From the NCBI RefSeq assembly GCF_000003605.2, contig NW_003153739.1, forward strand, positions 1 through 10,860: a stretch of 10,860 bases of DNA, in the 5' to 3' direction. The first letter of the stretch is position 1; each line of letters begins with the position of its first letter. The notes under the pieces are model-generated. The model saw nothing but the letters and a program-made list of their open reading frames with translations. It did no database searches and had not been told where the DNA came from. The position numbers and the translations under genes were made by a program. Positions 1 through 10,540 of the stretch are shown here, in pieces. This stretch comes from Saccoglossus kowalevskii (Eukaryota > Hemichordata > Enteropneusta > Harrimaniidae).

Positions 1-516
1 CAGATGGTGAATAGTATACATACTTACATCGATATAACTACCTCAGATGGTGAATAGTAGACATACATACAGCGCTATAACTACCTCAGATGATGAATAG
101 TGGACATACTTACATCGCTATAACTACCTCAGATGATGAATAGTAGACATACTTACATCGCTATAACTACCTCAGATGATGAATAGTAAACATACTTACA
201 TCGCTATAACTACCTCAGATGGTGAATAGTAGACATACTTACAGCGCTATAACTACCTCAGATGGTGAATAGTGGACATACTTACATCGCTATTACTACC
301 TCAGATGGTGAATAGTGGACATACTTACATCACTATAACTACCTCAGATGATGAATAGTAGACATACTTACATCGCTATAACTACCTCAGATGATGAATA
401 GTAAACATACTTACATCGCTATAACTACCTTAGATGATGAATAGTAGACATACTTCCATCGCTATAACTACCTCAGATGGTGAATAGTAGACATACTTAC
501 ATCGCTATAACTACCT
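1..516. repeat. Irregular head of the window, 12 divergent monomers with a 4-5-monomer sub-repeat
   Basis: Twelve 43-bp monomers that do not follow the 28-slot order seen elsewhere. They carry private changes: GATA instead of GCTA near 31, TATTAC near 292, TTCCAT near 455. The order G17T or G17A, then G29, then A16G, then a plain monomer occurs at 1-172 and again, with one extra A16G monomer carrying CpG loss, at 173-387. A third round begins at 388. This suggests a local 4- to 5-monomer HOR of about 172-215 bp related to slots s2-s5 of the main unit. It could be an older, less homogenised layer or the approach to an array edge. The window does not show which. Confidence 0.8.
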
Positions 517-1157
517 TAGATGGTGAATAGTAGACATACTTACATCGCTATAACTACCTCAGATGGTGAATAGTATAATACTTACAACGCTATAACTACC
601 TTAGATGATGAATAGTAGATATACTTACATCGCTATAACTACCTTAGATGATAAATAGTAGACATACTTACATCGCTATAACTACCTCAGATGGTGAATA
701 GTATAACACTTACATCGCTATAACTACGTCAGATGGTGAGTAGTATAATACTTACATCGCTATAACTACCTCAGATGATGAATAGTAGACATACTTACAC
801 CGCTATAACTACCTTAGATGGTGAATAGTAGACATACTTACATCGCTGTAACTACCTCAGATGGTGAATAGTATAATACTTACAACGCTATAACTACCTT
901 AGATGATGAATAGTAGACATACTTACAACGCTATAACTACCTTAGATGATGAATAGTAGACATACTTACATCGCTATAACTACCTTAGATGATGAATAGT
1001 AGACATACTTACATCGCTATAACTACCTTAGATGATGAATAGTAGACATACTTACATCGCTATAACTACCTTAGATGATGAATAGTAGACATACTTACAT
1101 CGCTATAACTACCTTAGATGATGAATAGTAGACATACTTACATCGCTATAACTACCT
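517..1157. repeat. HOR unit A tail, slots s14-s28 (15 monomers)
   Basis: Fifteen monomers in the exact canonical order from s14 (T1+G7) to the run of five T1 monomers (943-1157), 641 bp. Four D-class 42-bp monomers start at 560, 688, 730 and 858. It shares two rare changes with the tail at 7842-8482: ACGT in place of ACCT at the end of s18, and GAGTAG in place of GAATAG in s19. It is therefore closer to that distant copy than to the neighbouring units. It differs from it by about two bases (AACACT near 704 and the s23 end). Confidence 0.88.
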
Positions 1158-1630
1158 CAGATGATAAATAGTAGACATACTTACAACGCTATAACTACCT
1201 CAGATGATGAATAGTATACATACTTACATCGCTATAACTACCTCAGATGGTGAATAGTAGACATACTTACAGCGCTATAACTACCTCAGATGGTGAATAG
1301 TGGACATACTTACATCGCTATAACTACCTCAGATGATGAATAGTAGACATACTTACATCACTATAACTACCTCAGATGATGAATAGTAGACATACTTACA
1401 TCGCTACAACTACCTCAGATGGTGAATAGTAGACATACTTACATCGCTATAACTACCTCAGATGATGAATAGTAGACATACTTACATCGCTATAACTACC
1501 TCAGATGATGAATAGTAGACATACTTACATCGCTATAACTACCTCAGATGGGTGAATAGTATAATACTTACAACGCTATAACTACATTAGATGATGAATA
1601 GTAGACATACTTACATCGCTATAACTACCT
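1158..1630. repeat. HOR unit B, truncated to 11 monomers (s1-s11)
   Basis: 473 bp. It begins with the s1 signature (GATAAATAG with A29) and follows s2 to s11 in order, then jumps straight to s1 of the next unit at 1631. Seventeen monomers (s12-s28) are missing. The D-class s10 monomer at 1545-1587 is unusual: it carries an extra G (CAGATGGGTG) that restores its length to 43 bp, and it ends in ACAT. The deletion is phase-perfect for the 43-bp monomer, as expected for unequal exchange between aligned repeats. Confidence 0.88.
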
Positions 1631-2785
1631 CAGATGATAAATAGTAGACATACTTACAACGCTATAACTACCTCAGATGATGAATAGTATACATACTTAC
1701 ATCGCTATAACTACCTCAGATGGTGAATAGTAGACATACTTACAGCGCTATAACTACCTCTGATGGTGAATAGTGGACATACTTACATCGCTATAACTAC
1801 CTTAGATGATGAATAGTAGACATACTTACATCACTATAACTACCTCAGATGATGAATAGTAGACATACTTACATCGCTACAACTACCTCAGATGGTGAAT
1901 AGTAGACATACTTACATCGCTATAACTACCTCAGGTGATGAATAGTAGACATACTTACATCGCTATAACTACCTCAGATGGTGAATAGTATAATACTTAC
2001 AACGCTATAACTACCTTAGATGATGAATAGTAGACATACTTACATCGCTATAACTACCTCAGATGGTGAATAGTATAATACTTACATCGCTATAACTACC
2101 TCAGATGATGAATAGTAGACATACTTACATCGCTATAACTACCTTAGATGGTGAATAGTAGACATACTTACATCGCTATAACTACCTCAGATGGTGAATA
2201 GTATAATACTTACAACGCTATAACTACCTTAGATGATAAATAGTAGATATACTTACATCGCTATAACTACCTTAGATGATAAATAGTTTACATACTTACA
2301 TCGCTATAACTACCTCAGATGGTGAATAGTATAATACTTACATCGCTATAACTACCTCAGATGGTGAATAGTATAATACTTACATCGCTATAACTACCTC
2401 AGATGATGAATAGTAGACATACTTACACCGCTATAACTACCTTAGATGGTGAATAGTAGACATACTTACATCGCTGTAACTACCTCAGATGGTGAATAGT
2501 ATAATACTTACAACGCTATAACTACCTTAGATGATGAATAGTAGACATACTTACAACGCTATAACTACCTTAGATGATGAATAGTAGACATACTTACATC
2601 GCTATAACTACCTTAGATGATGAATAGTAGACATACTTACATCGCTATAACTACCTTAGATGATGAATAGTAGACATACTTACATCGCTATAACTACCTT
2701 AGATGATGAATAGTAGACATACTTACATCGCTATAACTACCTTAGATGATGAATAGTAGACATACTTACATCGCTATAACTACCT
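1631..2785. repeat. HOR unit C, 27 monomers
   Basis: 1155 bp with the canonical order except that one of the two plain monomers s8/s9 is absent. The remaining one carries CAGGTG (1932). Slots s16 and s17 carry their own variants: G9A combined with C19T at 2230, and a TAGTTTACAT form at 2273. Unit G shares the CAGGTG, the missing slot and the TTT form, so C and G belong to one sub-lineage. The unit ends in the usual run of one A29 and five identical T1 monomers (2528-2785). A private CTGATG replaces CAGATG at 1760. Confidence 0.88.
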
Positions 2786-3092
2786 CAGATGATAAATAGT
2801 AGACATACTTACAACGCTATAACTACCTCAGATGATGAATAGTAGACATACTTACATCGCTATAACTACCTTAGATGGTGAATAGTAGACATACTTACAT
2901 CGCTATAACTACCTCAGATGATAAATAGTAGACATACTTACAACGCTATAACTACCTCAGATGATGAATAGTAGACATACTTACATCGCTATAACTACCT
3001 TAGATGATGAATAGTAGACATACGTACATCGCTATAACTACCTTAGATGATGAGCAGTAGACATACTTACATCGCTACAACTACCTTAGATG
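2334..3092. repeat. 759-bp segment, copied at 9016-9774
   Basis: I find no difference between 2334-3092 and 9016-9774 (offset 6682) when reading base by base. The shared block covers a D monomer, s20-s28 and the seven-monomer head of the second HOR type. Identity breaks on the left inside the monomers at 2316 (D class) and 8997 (T1+G9A), and on the right at position 7 of the monomers at 3087 and 9769. It indicates recent transfer of a multi-monomer segment over several kilobases. Confidence 0.8.
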
Positions 3093-3429
3093 GTGAATAG
3101 TAGACATACTTACATCGCTGTAACTACCTCAGATGGTGAATAGTATAATACTTACAACGCTATAACTACCTTAGATGATGAATAGTAGACATACTTACAA
3201 CGCTATAACTACCTTAGATGATGAATAGTAGACATACTTACATCGCTATAACTACCTTAGATGATGAATAGTAGACATACTTACATCGCTATAACTACCT
3301 TAGATGATGAATAGTAGACATACTTACATCGCTATAACTACCTTAGATGATGAATAGTAGACATACTTACATCGCTATAACTACCTTAGATGATGAATAG
3401 TAGACATACTTACATCGCTATAACTACCT
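2786..3429. repeat. HOR unit D, 15 monomers, second HOR type
   Basis: 644 bp. The head is not the canonical one: s1-like (G9A/A29), plain, T1+G7, s1-like again, plain, a monomer with ACGTAC (near 3021), and a monomer with GAGCAG and T35C (3044). From 3087 it rejoins the canonical tail s21-s28. The same seven-monomer head recurs at 9468-9768 and nowhere else in the window, so it marks a second unit type sharing the array with the 28-mer. The slots from s2 to s20 are missing. Confidence 0.87.
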
Positions 3430-4884
3430 CAGATGATAAATAGTAGACATACTTACAACGCTATAACTACCTCAGATGATGAATAGTATACATACTTGGA
3501 TCGCTATAACTACCTCAGATGGTGAATAGTAGACATACTTACAGCGCTATAACAACCTCAGATGGTGAATAGTGGACATACTTACATCGCTATAACTACC
3601 TTAGATGATGAATAGTAGACATACTTACATCACTATAACTACCTCAGATGATGAATAGTAGACATACTTTCATCGCTACAACTACCTCAGATGGTGAATA
3701 GTAGACATACTTACATCGCTATAACTACCTCAGGTGATGAATAGTAGACATACTTACATCGCTATAACTACCTCAGATGATGAATAGTAGACATACTTAC
3801 ATCGCTATAACTACCTCAGATGGTGAATAGTATAATACTTACAACGCTATAACTACCTTAGATGATGAATAGTAGACATACTTACATCGCTATAACTACC
3901 TCAGATGGTGAATAGTATAATACTTACATCGCTATAACTACCTCAGATGATGAATAGTAGACATACTTACATCGCTATAACTACCTTAGATGGTAAATAG
4001 TAGACATACTTACATCGCTATAACTACCTCAGATGGTGAATAGTATAATACTTACAACGCTATAACTACCTTAGATGATGAATAGTAGATATACTTACAT
4101 CGCTATAACTACCTTAGATGATAAATAGTAGACATACTTACATCGCTATAACTACCTCAGATGGTGAATAGTATAATACTTACATCGCTATAACTACCTC
4201 AGATGGTGAATAGTATAATACTTACATCGCTATAACTACCTCAGATGATGAATAGTAGACATACTTACACCGCTATAACTACCTTAGATGGTGAATAGTA
4301 GACATACTTACATCGCTGTAACTACCTCAGATGGTGAATAGTATAATACTTACAACGCTATAACTACCTTAGATGATGAATAGTAGACATACTTACAACG
4401 CTATAACTACCTTAGATGATGAATAGTAGACATACTTACATCGCTATAACTACCTTAGATGATGAATAGTAGACATACTTACATCGCTATAACTACCTTA
4501 GATGATGAATAGTAGACATACTTACATCGCTATAACTACCTTAGATGATGAATAGTAGACATACTTACATCGCTATAACTACCTCAGATGGTGAATAGTA
4601 TAATACTTACATCGCTATAACTACCTTAGATGATGAATAGTAGACATACTTACAACGCTATAACTACTTTAGATGATGAATAGTAGACATACTTACATCG
4701 CTATAACTACCTTAGATGATGAATAGTAGACATACTTACATCGCTATAACTACCTTAGATGATGAATAGTAGACATACTTACATCGCTATAACTACCTTA
4801 GATGATGAATAGTAGACATACTTACATCGCTATAACTACCTTAGATGATGAATAGTAGACATACTTACATCGCTATAACTACCT
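3430..4884. repeat. HOR unit E, expanded to 34 monomers
   Basis: 1455 bp. All 28 canonical slots are present (s8 as CAGGTG, s14 with an extra G9A), but the tail is doubled. After s22, s23 and only four T1 monomers (4328-4584), a second D monomer (4585-4626), a second A29 monomer and five T1 monomers (4627-4884) follow. This adds six monomers, net 257 bp. The D monomer at 4585 is T29 yet is followed by a T1 monomer. Every other T29 D monomer in the window is followed by a C1 monomer, so 4585 looks like the recombinant monomer at the junction. Private changes: CTTGGA near 3496 and CTTTCAT near 3667. Confidence 0.88.
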
Positions 4885-6082
4885 CAGATGATAAATAGTA
4901 GACATACTTACAACGCTATAACTACCTCAGATGATGAACAGTATACATACTTACATCGCTATAACTACCTCAGATGGTGAATAGTAGACATACTTACAGC
5001 GCTATAACTACCTCAGATGGTGAATAGTGGACATACTTACATCGCTATAACTACCACAGATGATGAATAGTAGACATACTTACATCACTATAACTACCTC
5101 AGATGATGAATAGTAGACATACTTACATCGCTACAACTACCTCAGATGGTGAATAGTAGACATACTTACATCGCTATAACTACCTCAGATGATGAATAGT
5201 AGACATACTTACATCGCTATAACTACCTCAGATGATGAATAGTAGACATACTTACATCGCTATAACTACCTCAGATGGTGAATAGTATAATACTTACAAC
5301 GCTATAACTACCTTAGATGATGAATAGTAGACATACTTACATCGCTATAACTACCTCATATGGTGAATAGTATAATACTTACATCGCTATAACTACCTCA
5401 GATGATGAATAGTAGACATACTTACATCGCTATAACTACCTTAGATGGTGAATAGTAGACATACTTACATCGCTATAACTACCTCAGATGGTGAATAGTA
5501 TAATACTTACAACGCTATAACTACCTTAGATGATGAATAGTAGATATACTTACATCGCTATAACTACCTTAGATGATAAATAGTAGACATACTTACATCG
5601 CTATAACTACCTCAGATGGTGAATAGTATAATACTTACATCGCTATAACTACCTCAGATGGTGAATAGTATAATACTTACATCGCTATAACTACCTCAGA
5701 TGATGAATAGTAGACATACTTACACCGCTATAACTACCTTAGATGGTGAATAGTAGACATACTTACATCGCTGTAACTACCTCAGATGGTGAATAGTATA
5801 ATACTTACAACGCTATAACTACCTTAGATCATGAATAGTAGACATACTTACAACGCTATAACTACCTTAGATGATGAATAGTAGACATACTTACATCGCT
5901 ATAACTACCTTAGATGATGAATAGTAGACATACTTACATCGCTATAACTACCTTAGATGATGAATAGTAGACATACTTACATCGCTATAACTACTTTAGA
6001 TGATGAATAGTAGACATACTTACATCGCTATAACTACCTTAGATGATGAATAGTAGACATACTTACATCGCTATAACTACCT
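4885..6082. repeat. HOR unit F, complete canonical 28-mer (1198 bp)
   Basis: All 28 slots in order, 22 of 43 bp and six D-class of 42 bp (starting 5272, 5357, 5485, 5613, 5655, 5783), giving exactly 1198 bp. Local marks are GAACAG in s2 (near 4937), ACCACAG at the s4/s5 joint (near 5056), CATATG in s12 (5357) and TAGATC in s23 (5825). Compared by eye with unit I there are about seven substitutions and no indels. Monomers in different slots of one unit commonly differ by two to five of 43 bases. That contrast is what defines a higher-order repeat. Confidence 0.92.
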
Positions 6083-7112
6083 CAGATGATAAATAGTAGA
6101 CATACATACAACGCTATAACTACCTCAGATGATGAATAGTATACATACTTACATCGCTATAACTACCTCAGATGGTGAATAGTAGACATACTTACAGCGC
6201 TATAACTACCTCAGATGGTGAATAGTGGACATACTTACATCGCTATAACTACCTTAGATGATGAATAGTAGACATACTTACATCACTATAACTACCTCAG
6301 ATGATGAATAGTAGACATACTTACATCGCTACAACTACCTCAGATGGTGAATAGTAGACATACTTACATCGCTATAACTACCTCAGGTGATGAATAGTAG
6401 ACATACTTACATCGCTATAACTACCTCAGATGGTGAATAGTATAATACTTACAACGCTATAACTACCTTAGATGATGAATAGTAGACATACTTACATCGC
6501 TATAACTACCTCAGATGGTGAATAGTATAATACTTACATCGCTATAACTACCTCAGATGATGAATAGTAGACATACTTACATCGCTATAACTACCTTAGA
6601 TGGTGAATAGTAGACATACTTACATCGCTATAACTACCTCAGATGGTGAATAGTATAATACTTACAACGCTATAACTACCTTAGATGATAGATAGTAGAT
6701 ATACTTACATCGCTATAACTACCTTAGATGATAAATAGTTTACATACTTACATCGCTATAACTACCTCAGATGGGGAATAGTATAATACTTACATCGCTA
6801 TAACTACCTCAGATGGTGAATAGTATAATACTTACATCGCTATAACTACCTCAGATGAGGAATAGTAGACATACTTACACCGCTATAACTACCTCAGATG
6901 ATGAAGAAGTAGACATACTTACATCGCTATAACTACCTTAGATGATGAATAGTAGACATACTTACATCGCTATACTACCTTTAGAATGATGAAATAGTAG
7001 ACATACTTACATCGCTATAACTACTTTAGATGATGAATAGTAGACATACTTACATCGCTATAACTACCTTAGATGATGAATAGTAGACATACTTACATCG
7101 CTATAACTACCT
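6083..7112. repeat. HOR unit G, 24 monomers with a disrupted tail
   Basis: 1030 bp. It follows unit C's sub-lineage (CAGGTG at 6384, one plain slot missing, the TTT form of s17 at 6725) as far as s20 at 6852. From 6895 the canonical s21-s23 are gone, and a patch of three damaged monomers leads directly into two intact T1 monomers and the next unit. Other private changes are GATAGATAG at 6682, GGGGAATAG at 6768 and GAGGAATAG at 6852. This is the most mutated unit of the array. Confidence 0.86.
6895..7026. repeat. Indel cluster at the unit G truncation point
   Basis: Three successive monomers carry single-base length changes. The first (6895-6938, 44 bp) has GAAGAAGTAG in place of GAATAGTAG. 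The second (6939-6981) lacks an A in TATACTACC and has an extra T at its end. The third (6982-7026, 45 bp) has extra As in TAGAATG and GAAATAG and lacks a C at its end. Apart from the recurrent D class, I see only two other single-base length changes in the window (an extra G near 1551 and a missing C near 10067). The patch lies exactly where slots s21-s23 are missing. Confidence 0.9.
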
Positions 7113-7604
7113 CAGATGATAAATAGTAGACATACATACAACGCTATAACTACCTCAGATGATGAATAGTATACATACTTACATCGCTATAACTACCTCA
7201 GATGGTGAATAGTAGACATACTTACAGCGCTATAACTACCTCAGATGGTGAATAGTGGACATACTTACATCGCTATAACTACCTCAGATGATAAATAGTA
7301 GACATACTTACAACGCTATAACTACCTCAGATGATGAATAGTATACATACTTACATCGCTATAACTACCTCAGATGGTGAATAGTAGACATACTTACAGC
7401 GCTATAACTACCTCAGATGGTGAATAGTGGACATACTTACATCGCTATAACTACCTCAGATGATGAATAGTAGACATACTTACATCACTATAACTACCTC
7501 AGATGATGAATAGTAGACATACTTACATCGCTACAACTACCTCAGATGGTGAATAGTAGACATACTTACATCGCTATAACTACCTCAGATGATGAATAGT
7601 AGAC
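7027..7604. repeat. 578-bp segment, copied at 10283-10860
   Basis: The end of the T1 run, the duplicated s1-s4 block and s5-s8 recur at a constant offset of 3256 bp. By eye there are only about two substitutions (AAATTGTAG near 10380 and GAACAG near 10853). The second copy is cut by the window end, so the duplication may be longer. Confidence 0.8.
7113..7284. repeat. HOR unit H, 4-monomer block s1-s4 (172 bp)
   Basis: Only the first four slots (G9A/A29; G17T; G29; A16G) are present, followed at once by s1 of unit I, so slots s1-s4 occur twice in tandem (7113-7456). The s1 monomer carries CATACATAC instead of CATACTTAC, like those at 6083 and 10369. The same 4-monomer duplication recurs as unit L. 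It can be read as a tandem duplication of the block or as a unit that lost s5-s28. Confidence 0.88.
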
Positions 7605-8482
7605 ATACTTACATCGCTATAACTACCTCAGATGATGAATAGTAGACATACTTACATCGCTATAACTACCTCAGATGGTGAATAGTATAATACTTACAAC
7701 GCTATAACTACCTTAGATGATGAATAGTAGACATACTTACATCGCTATAACTACCTCATATGGTGAATAGTATAATACTTACATCGCTATAACTACCTCA
7801 GATGATGAATAGTAGACATACTTACATCGCTATAACTACCTTAGATGGTGAATAGTAGACATACTTACATCGCTATAACTACCTCAGATGGTGAATAGTA
7901 TAATACTTACAACGCTATAACTACCTTAGATGATGAATAGTAGATATACTTACATCGCTATAACTACCTTAGATGATAAATAGTAGACATACTTACATCG
8001 CTATAACTACCTCAGATGGTGAATAGTATAATACTTACATCGCTATAACTACGTCAGATGGTGAGTAGTATAATACTTACATCGCTATAACTACCTCAGA
8101 TGATGAATAGTAGACATACTTACACCGCTATAACTACCTTAGATGGTGAATAGTAGACATACTTACATCGCTGTAACTACCTCAGATGGTGAATAGTATA
8201 ATACTTACAACGCTATAACTACCTTAGATGATGAATAGTAGACATACTTACAACGCTATAACTACTTTAGATGATGAATAGTAGACATACTTACATCGCT
8301 ATAACTACCTTAGATGATGAATAGTAGACATACTTACATCGCTATAACTACCTTAGATGATGAATAGTAGACATACTTACATCGCTATAACTACCTTAGA
8401 TGATGAATAGTAGACATACTTACATCGCTATAACTACCTTAGATGATGAATAGTAGACATACTTACATCGCTATAACTACCT
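7285..8482. repeat. HOR unit I, complete canonical 28-mer (1198 bp)
   Basis: The second complete 28-slot unit, with D-class monomers starting at 7672, 7757, 7885, 8013, 8055 and 8183. It shares the CATATG form of s12 (7757) with unit F. Its s18/s19 carry ACGT and GAGTAG, as does the unit A tail at 688-771. Its start is 2400 bp from that of unit F, separated by the rearranged units G and H. The mixture of marks shared with F and with A indicates exchange between units rather than a simple stepwise copying order. Confidence 0.92.
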
Positions 8483-9467
8483 CAGATGATAAATAGTAGA
8501 CATACTTACAACGCTATAACTACCTCAGATGATGAACAGTATACATACTTACATCGCTATAACTACCTCAGATGGTGAATAGTAGACATACTTACAGCGC
8601 TATAACTACCTCAGATGGTGAATAGTGGACATACTTACATCGCTATAACTACCACAGATGATGAATAGTAGACATACTTACATCACTATAACTACCTCAG
8701 ATGATGAATAGTAGACATACTTACATCGCTACAACTACCTCAGATGATGAATAGTAGACATACTTACATCGCTATAACTACCTCAGATGATGAATAGTAT
8801 AATACTTACATCGCTATAACTACCTCAGATGATGAATAGTAGACATACTTACAGCGCTATAACTACCTTAGATGGTAAATAGTAGACATACTTACATCGC
8901 TATAACTACCTCAGATGGTGAATAGTATAATACTTACAACGCTATAACTACCTTAGATGATGAATAGTAGATATACTTACATCGCTATAACTACCTTAGA
9001 TGATAAATAGTAGACATACTTACATCGCTATAACTACCTCAGATGGTGAATAGTATAATACTTACATCGCTATAACTACCTCAGATGATGAATAGTAGAC
9101 ATACTTACACCGCTATAACTACCTTAGATGGTGAATAGTAGACATACTTACATCGCTGTAACTACCTCAGATGGTGAATAGTATAATACTTACAACGCTA
9201 TAACTACCTTAGATGATGAATAGTAGACATACTTACAACGCTATAACTACCTTAGATGATGAATAGTAGACATACTTACATCGCTATAACTACCTTAGAT
9301 GATGAATAGTAGACATACTTACATCGCTATAACTACCTTAGATGATGAATAGTAGACATACTTACATCGCTATAACTACCTTAGATGATGAATAGTAGAC
9401 ATACTTACATCGCTATAACTACCTTAGATGATGAATAGTAGACATACTTACATCGCTATAACTACCT
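8483..9467. repeat. HOR unit J, 23 monomers with a chimeric monomer
   Basis: 985 bp. It shares GAACAG in s2 (8526) and ACCACAG at the s4/s5 joint with unit F. After s6 it contracts: a plain monomer (8741), a D/T29 monomer with A7 (8784-8825), a G29 monomer (8826) and the T1+G7+G9A form of s14 (8869, as in unit E at 3987). Only one of s18/s19 remains (9040). All other 40 D-class monomers have G7, so the one at 8784 looks like a fusion of a plain monomer's left part with a D monomer's right part. The crossover would lie between positions 7 and 17. Confidence 0.87.
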
Positions 9468-10368
9468 CAGATGATAAATAGTAGACATACTTACAACGCT
9501 ATAACTACCTCAGATGATGAATAGTAGACATACTTACATCGCTATAACTACCTTAGATGGTGAATAGTAGACATACTTACATCGCTATAACTACCTCAGA
9601 TGATAAATAGTAGACATACTTACAACGCTATAACTACCTCAGATGATGAATAGTAGACATACTTACATCGCTATAACTACCTTAGATGATGAATAGTAGA
9701 CATACGTACATCGCTATAACTACCTTAGATGATGAGCAGTAGACATACTTACATCGCTACAACTACCTTAGATGATGAATAGTAGACATACGTACATCGC
9801 TATAACTACCTCAGATGATAAATAGTAGACATACTTACAACGCTATAACTACCTCAGATGATGAATAGTAAACATACTTACATCGCTATAACTACCTTAG
9901 ATGATGAATAGTAGACATACGTACATCGCTATAACTACCTCAGATGGTGAATAGTAGACATACTTACAATGCTATAACTACCTTAGATGGTGAATAGTAG
10001 ACATACTTACAATGCTATAACTACCTCAGATGGTGAATAGTAGACATACTTACATCGCTATAACTACTCAGATGGTGAATAGTATAATACTTACAACGCT
10101 ATAACTACGTTAGATGATGAATAGTAGACATACTTACAACGCTATAACTACTTTAGATGATGAATAGTAGACATACTTACATCGCTATAACTACTTTAGA
10201 TGATGAATAGTAGACATACTTACATCGCTATAACTACCTTAGATGATGAATAGTAGACATACTTACATCGCTATAACTACTTTAGATGATGAATAGTAGA
10301 CATACTTACATCGCTATAACTACCTTAGATGATGAATAGTAGACATACTTACATCGCTATAACTACCT
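9468..10368. repeat. HOR unit K, 21 monomers, second HOR type, extended
   Basis: 901 bp. It opens with the same seven-monomer head as unit D, then adds further G9A/A29, G17A and ACGTAC monomers (9769-9940) and two consecutive monomers in which the CpG has become TG (AATGCT near 9970 and 10013). A monomer with one missing C (10027-10068) and a D monomer (10069-10110) precede the usual T1 run (10111-10368). Several T1 monomers in this run end in CTACT rather than CTACC. The ACGTAC form occurs only here and in unit D. Confidence 0.86.
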
Positions 10369-10540
10369 CAGATGATAAATTGTAGACATACATACAACGC
10401 TATAACTACCTCAGATGATGAATAGTATACATACTTACATCGCTATAACTACCTCAGATGGTGAATAGTAGACATACTTACAGCGCTATAACTACCTCAG
10501 ATGGTGAATAGTGGACATACTTACATCGCTATAACTACCT
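10369..10540. repeat. HOR unit L, 4-monomer block s1-s4 (172 bp)
   Basis: A second tandem duplication of the s1-s4 block, arranged as in unit H and with the same CATACATAC mark in s1. It has one private change (AAATTGTAG near 10380). Together with its flanks it is a copy of the 7027-7604 region 3256 bp upstream, so the two 4-mer blocks probably arose once and were then copied. Confidence 0.88.

Noticed and set aside
560-601. TATAAT in D-class monomers as a bacterial -10 promoter element
   Set aside because: It arises from the G17T plus C19 deletion in an A+T-rich repeat. There is no TTGACA-like element at the right spacing, no gene downstream, and nothing else bacterial in the window.
6895-7026. 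Transposon insertion or target-site scar in the disrupted patch
   Set aside because: The patch contains only slightly altered 43-bp monomers. There is no foreign sequence, terminal inverted repeat or target-site duplication.
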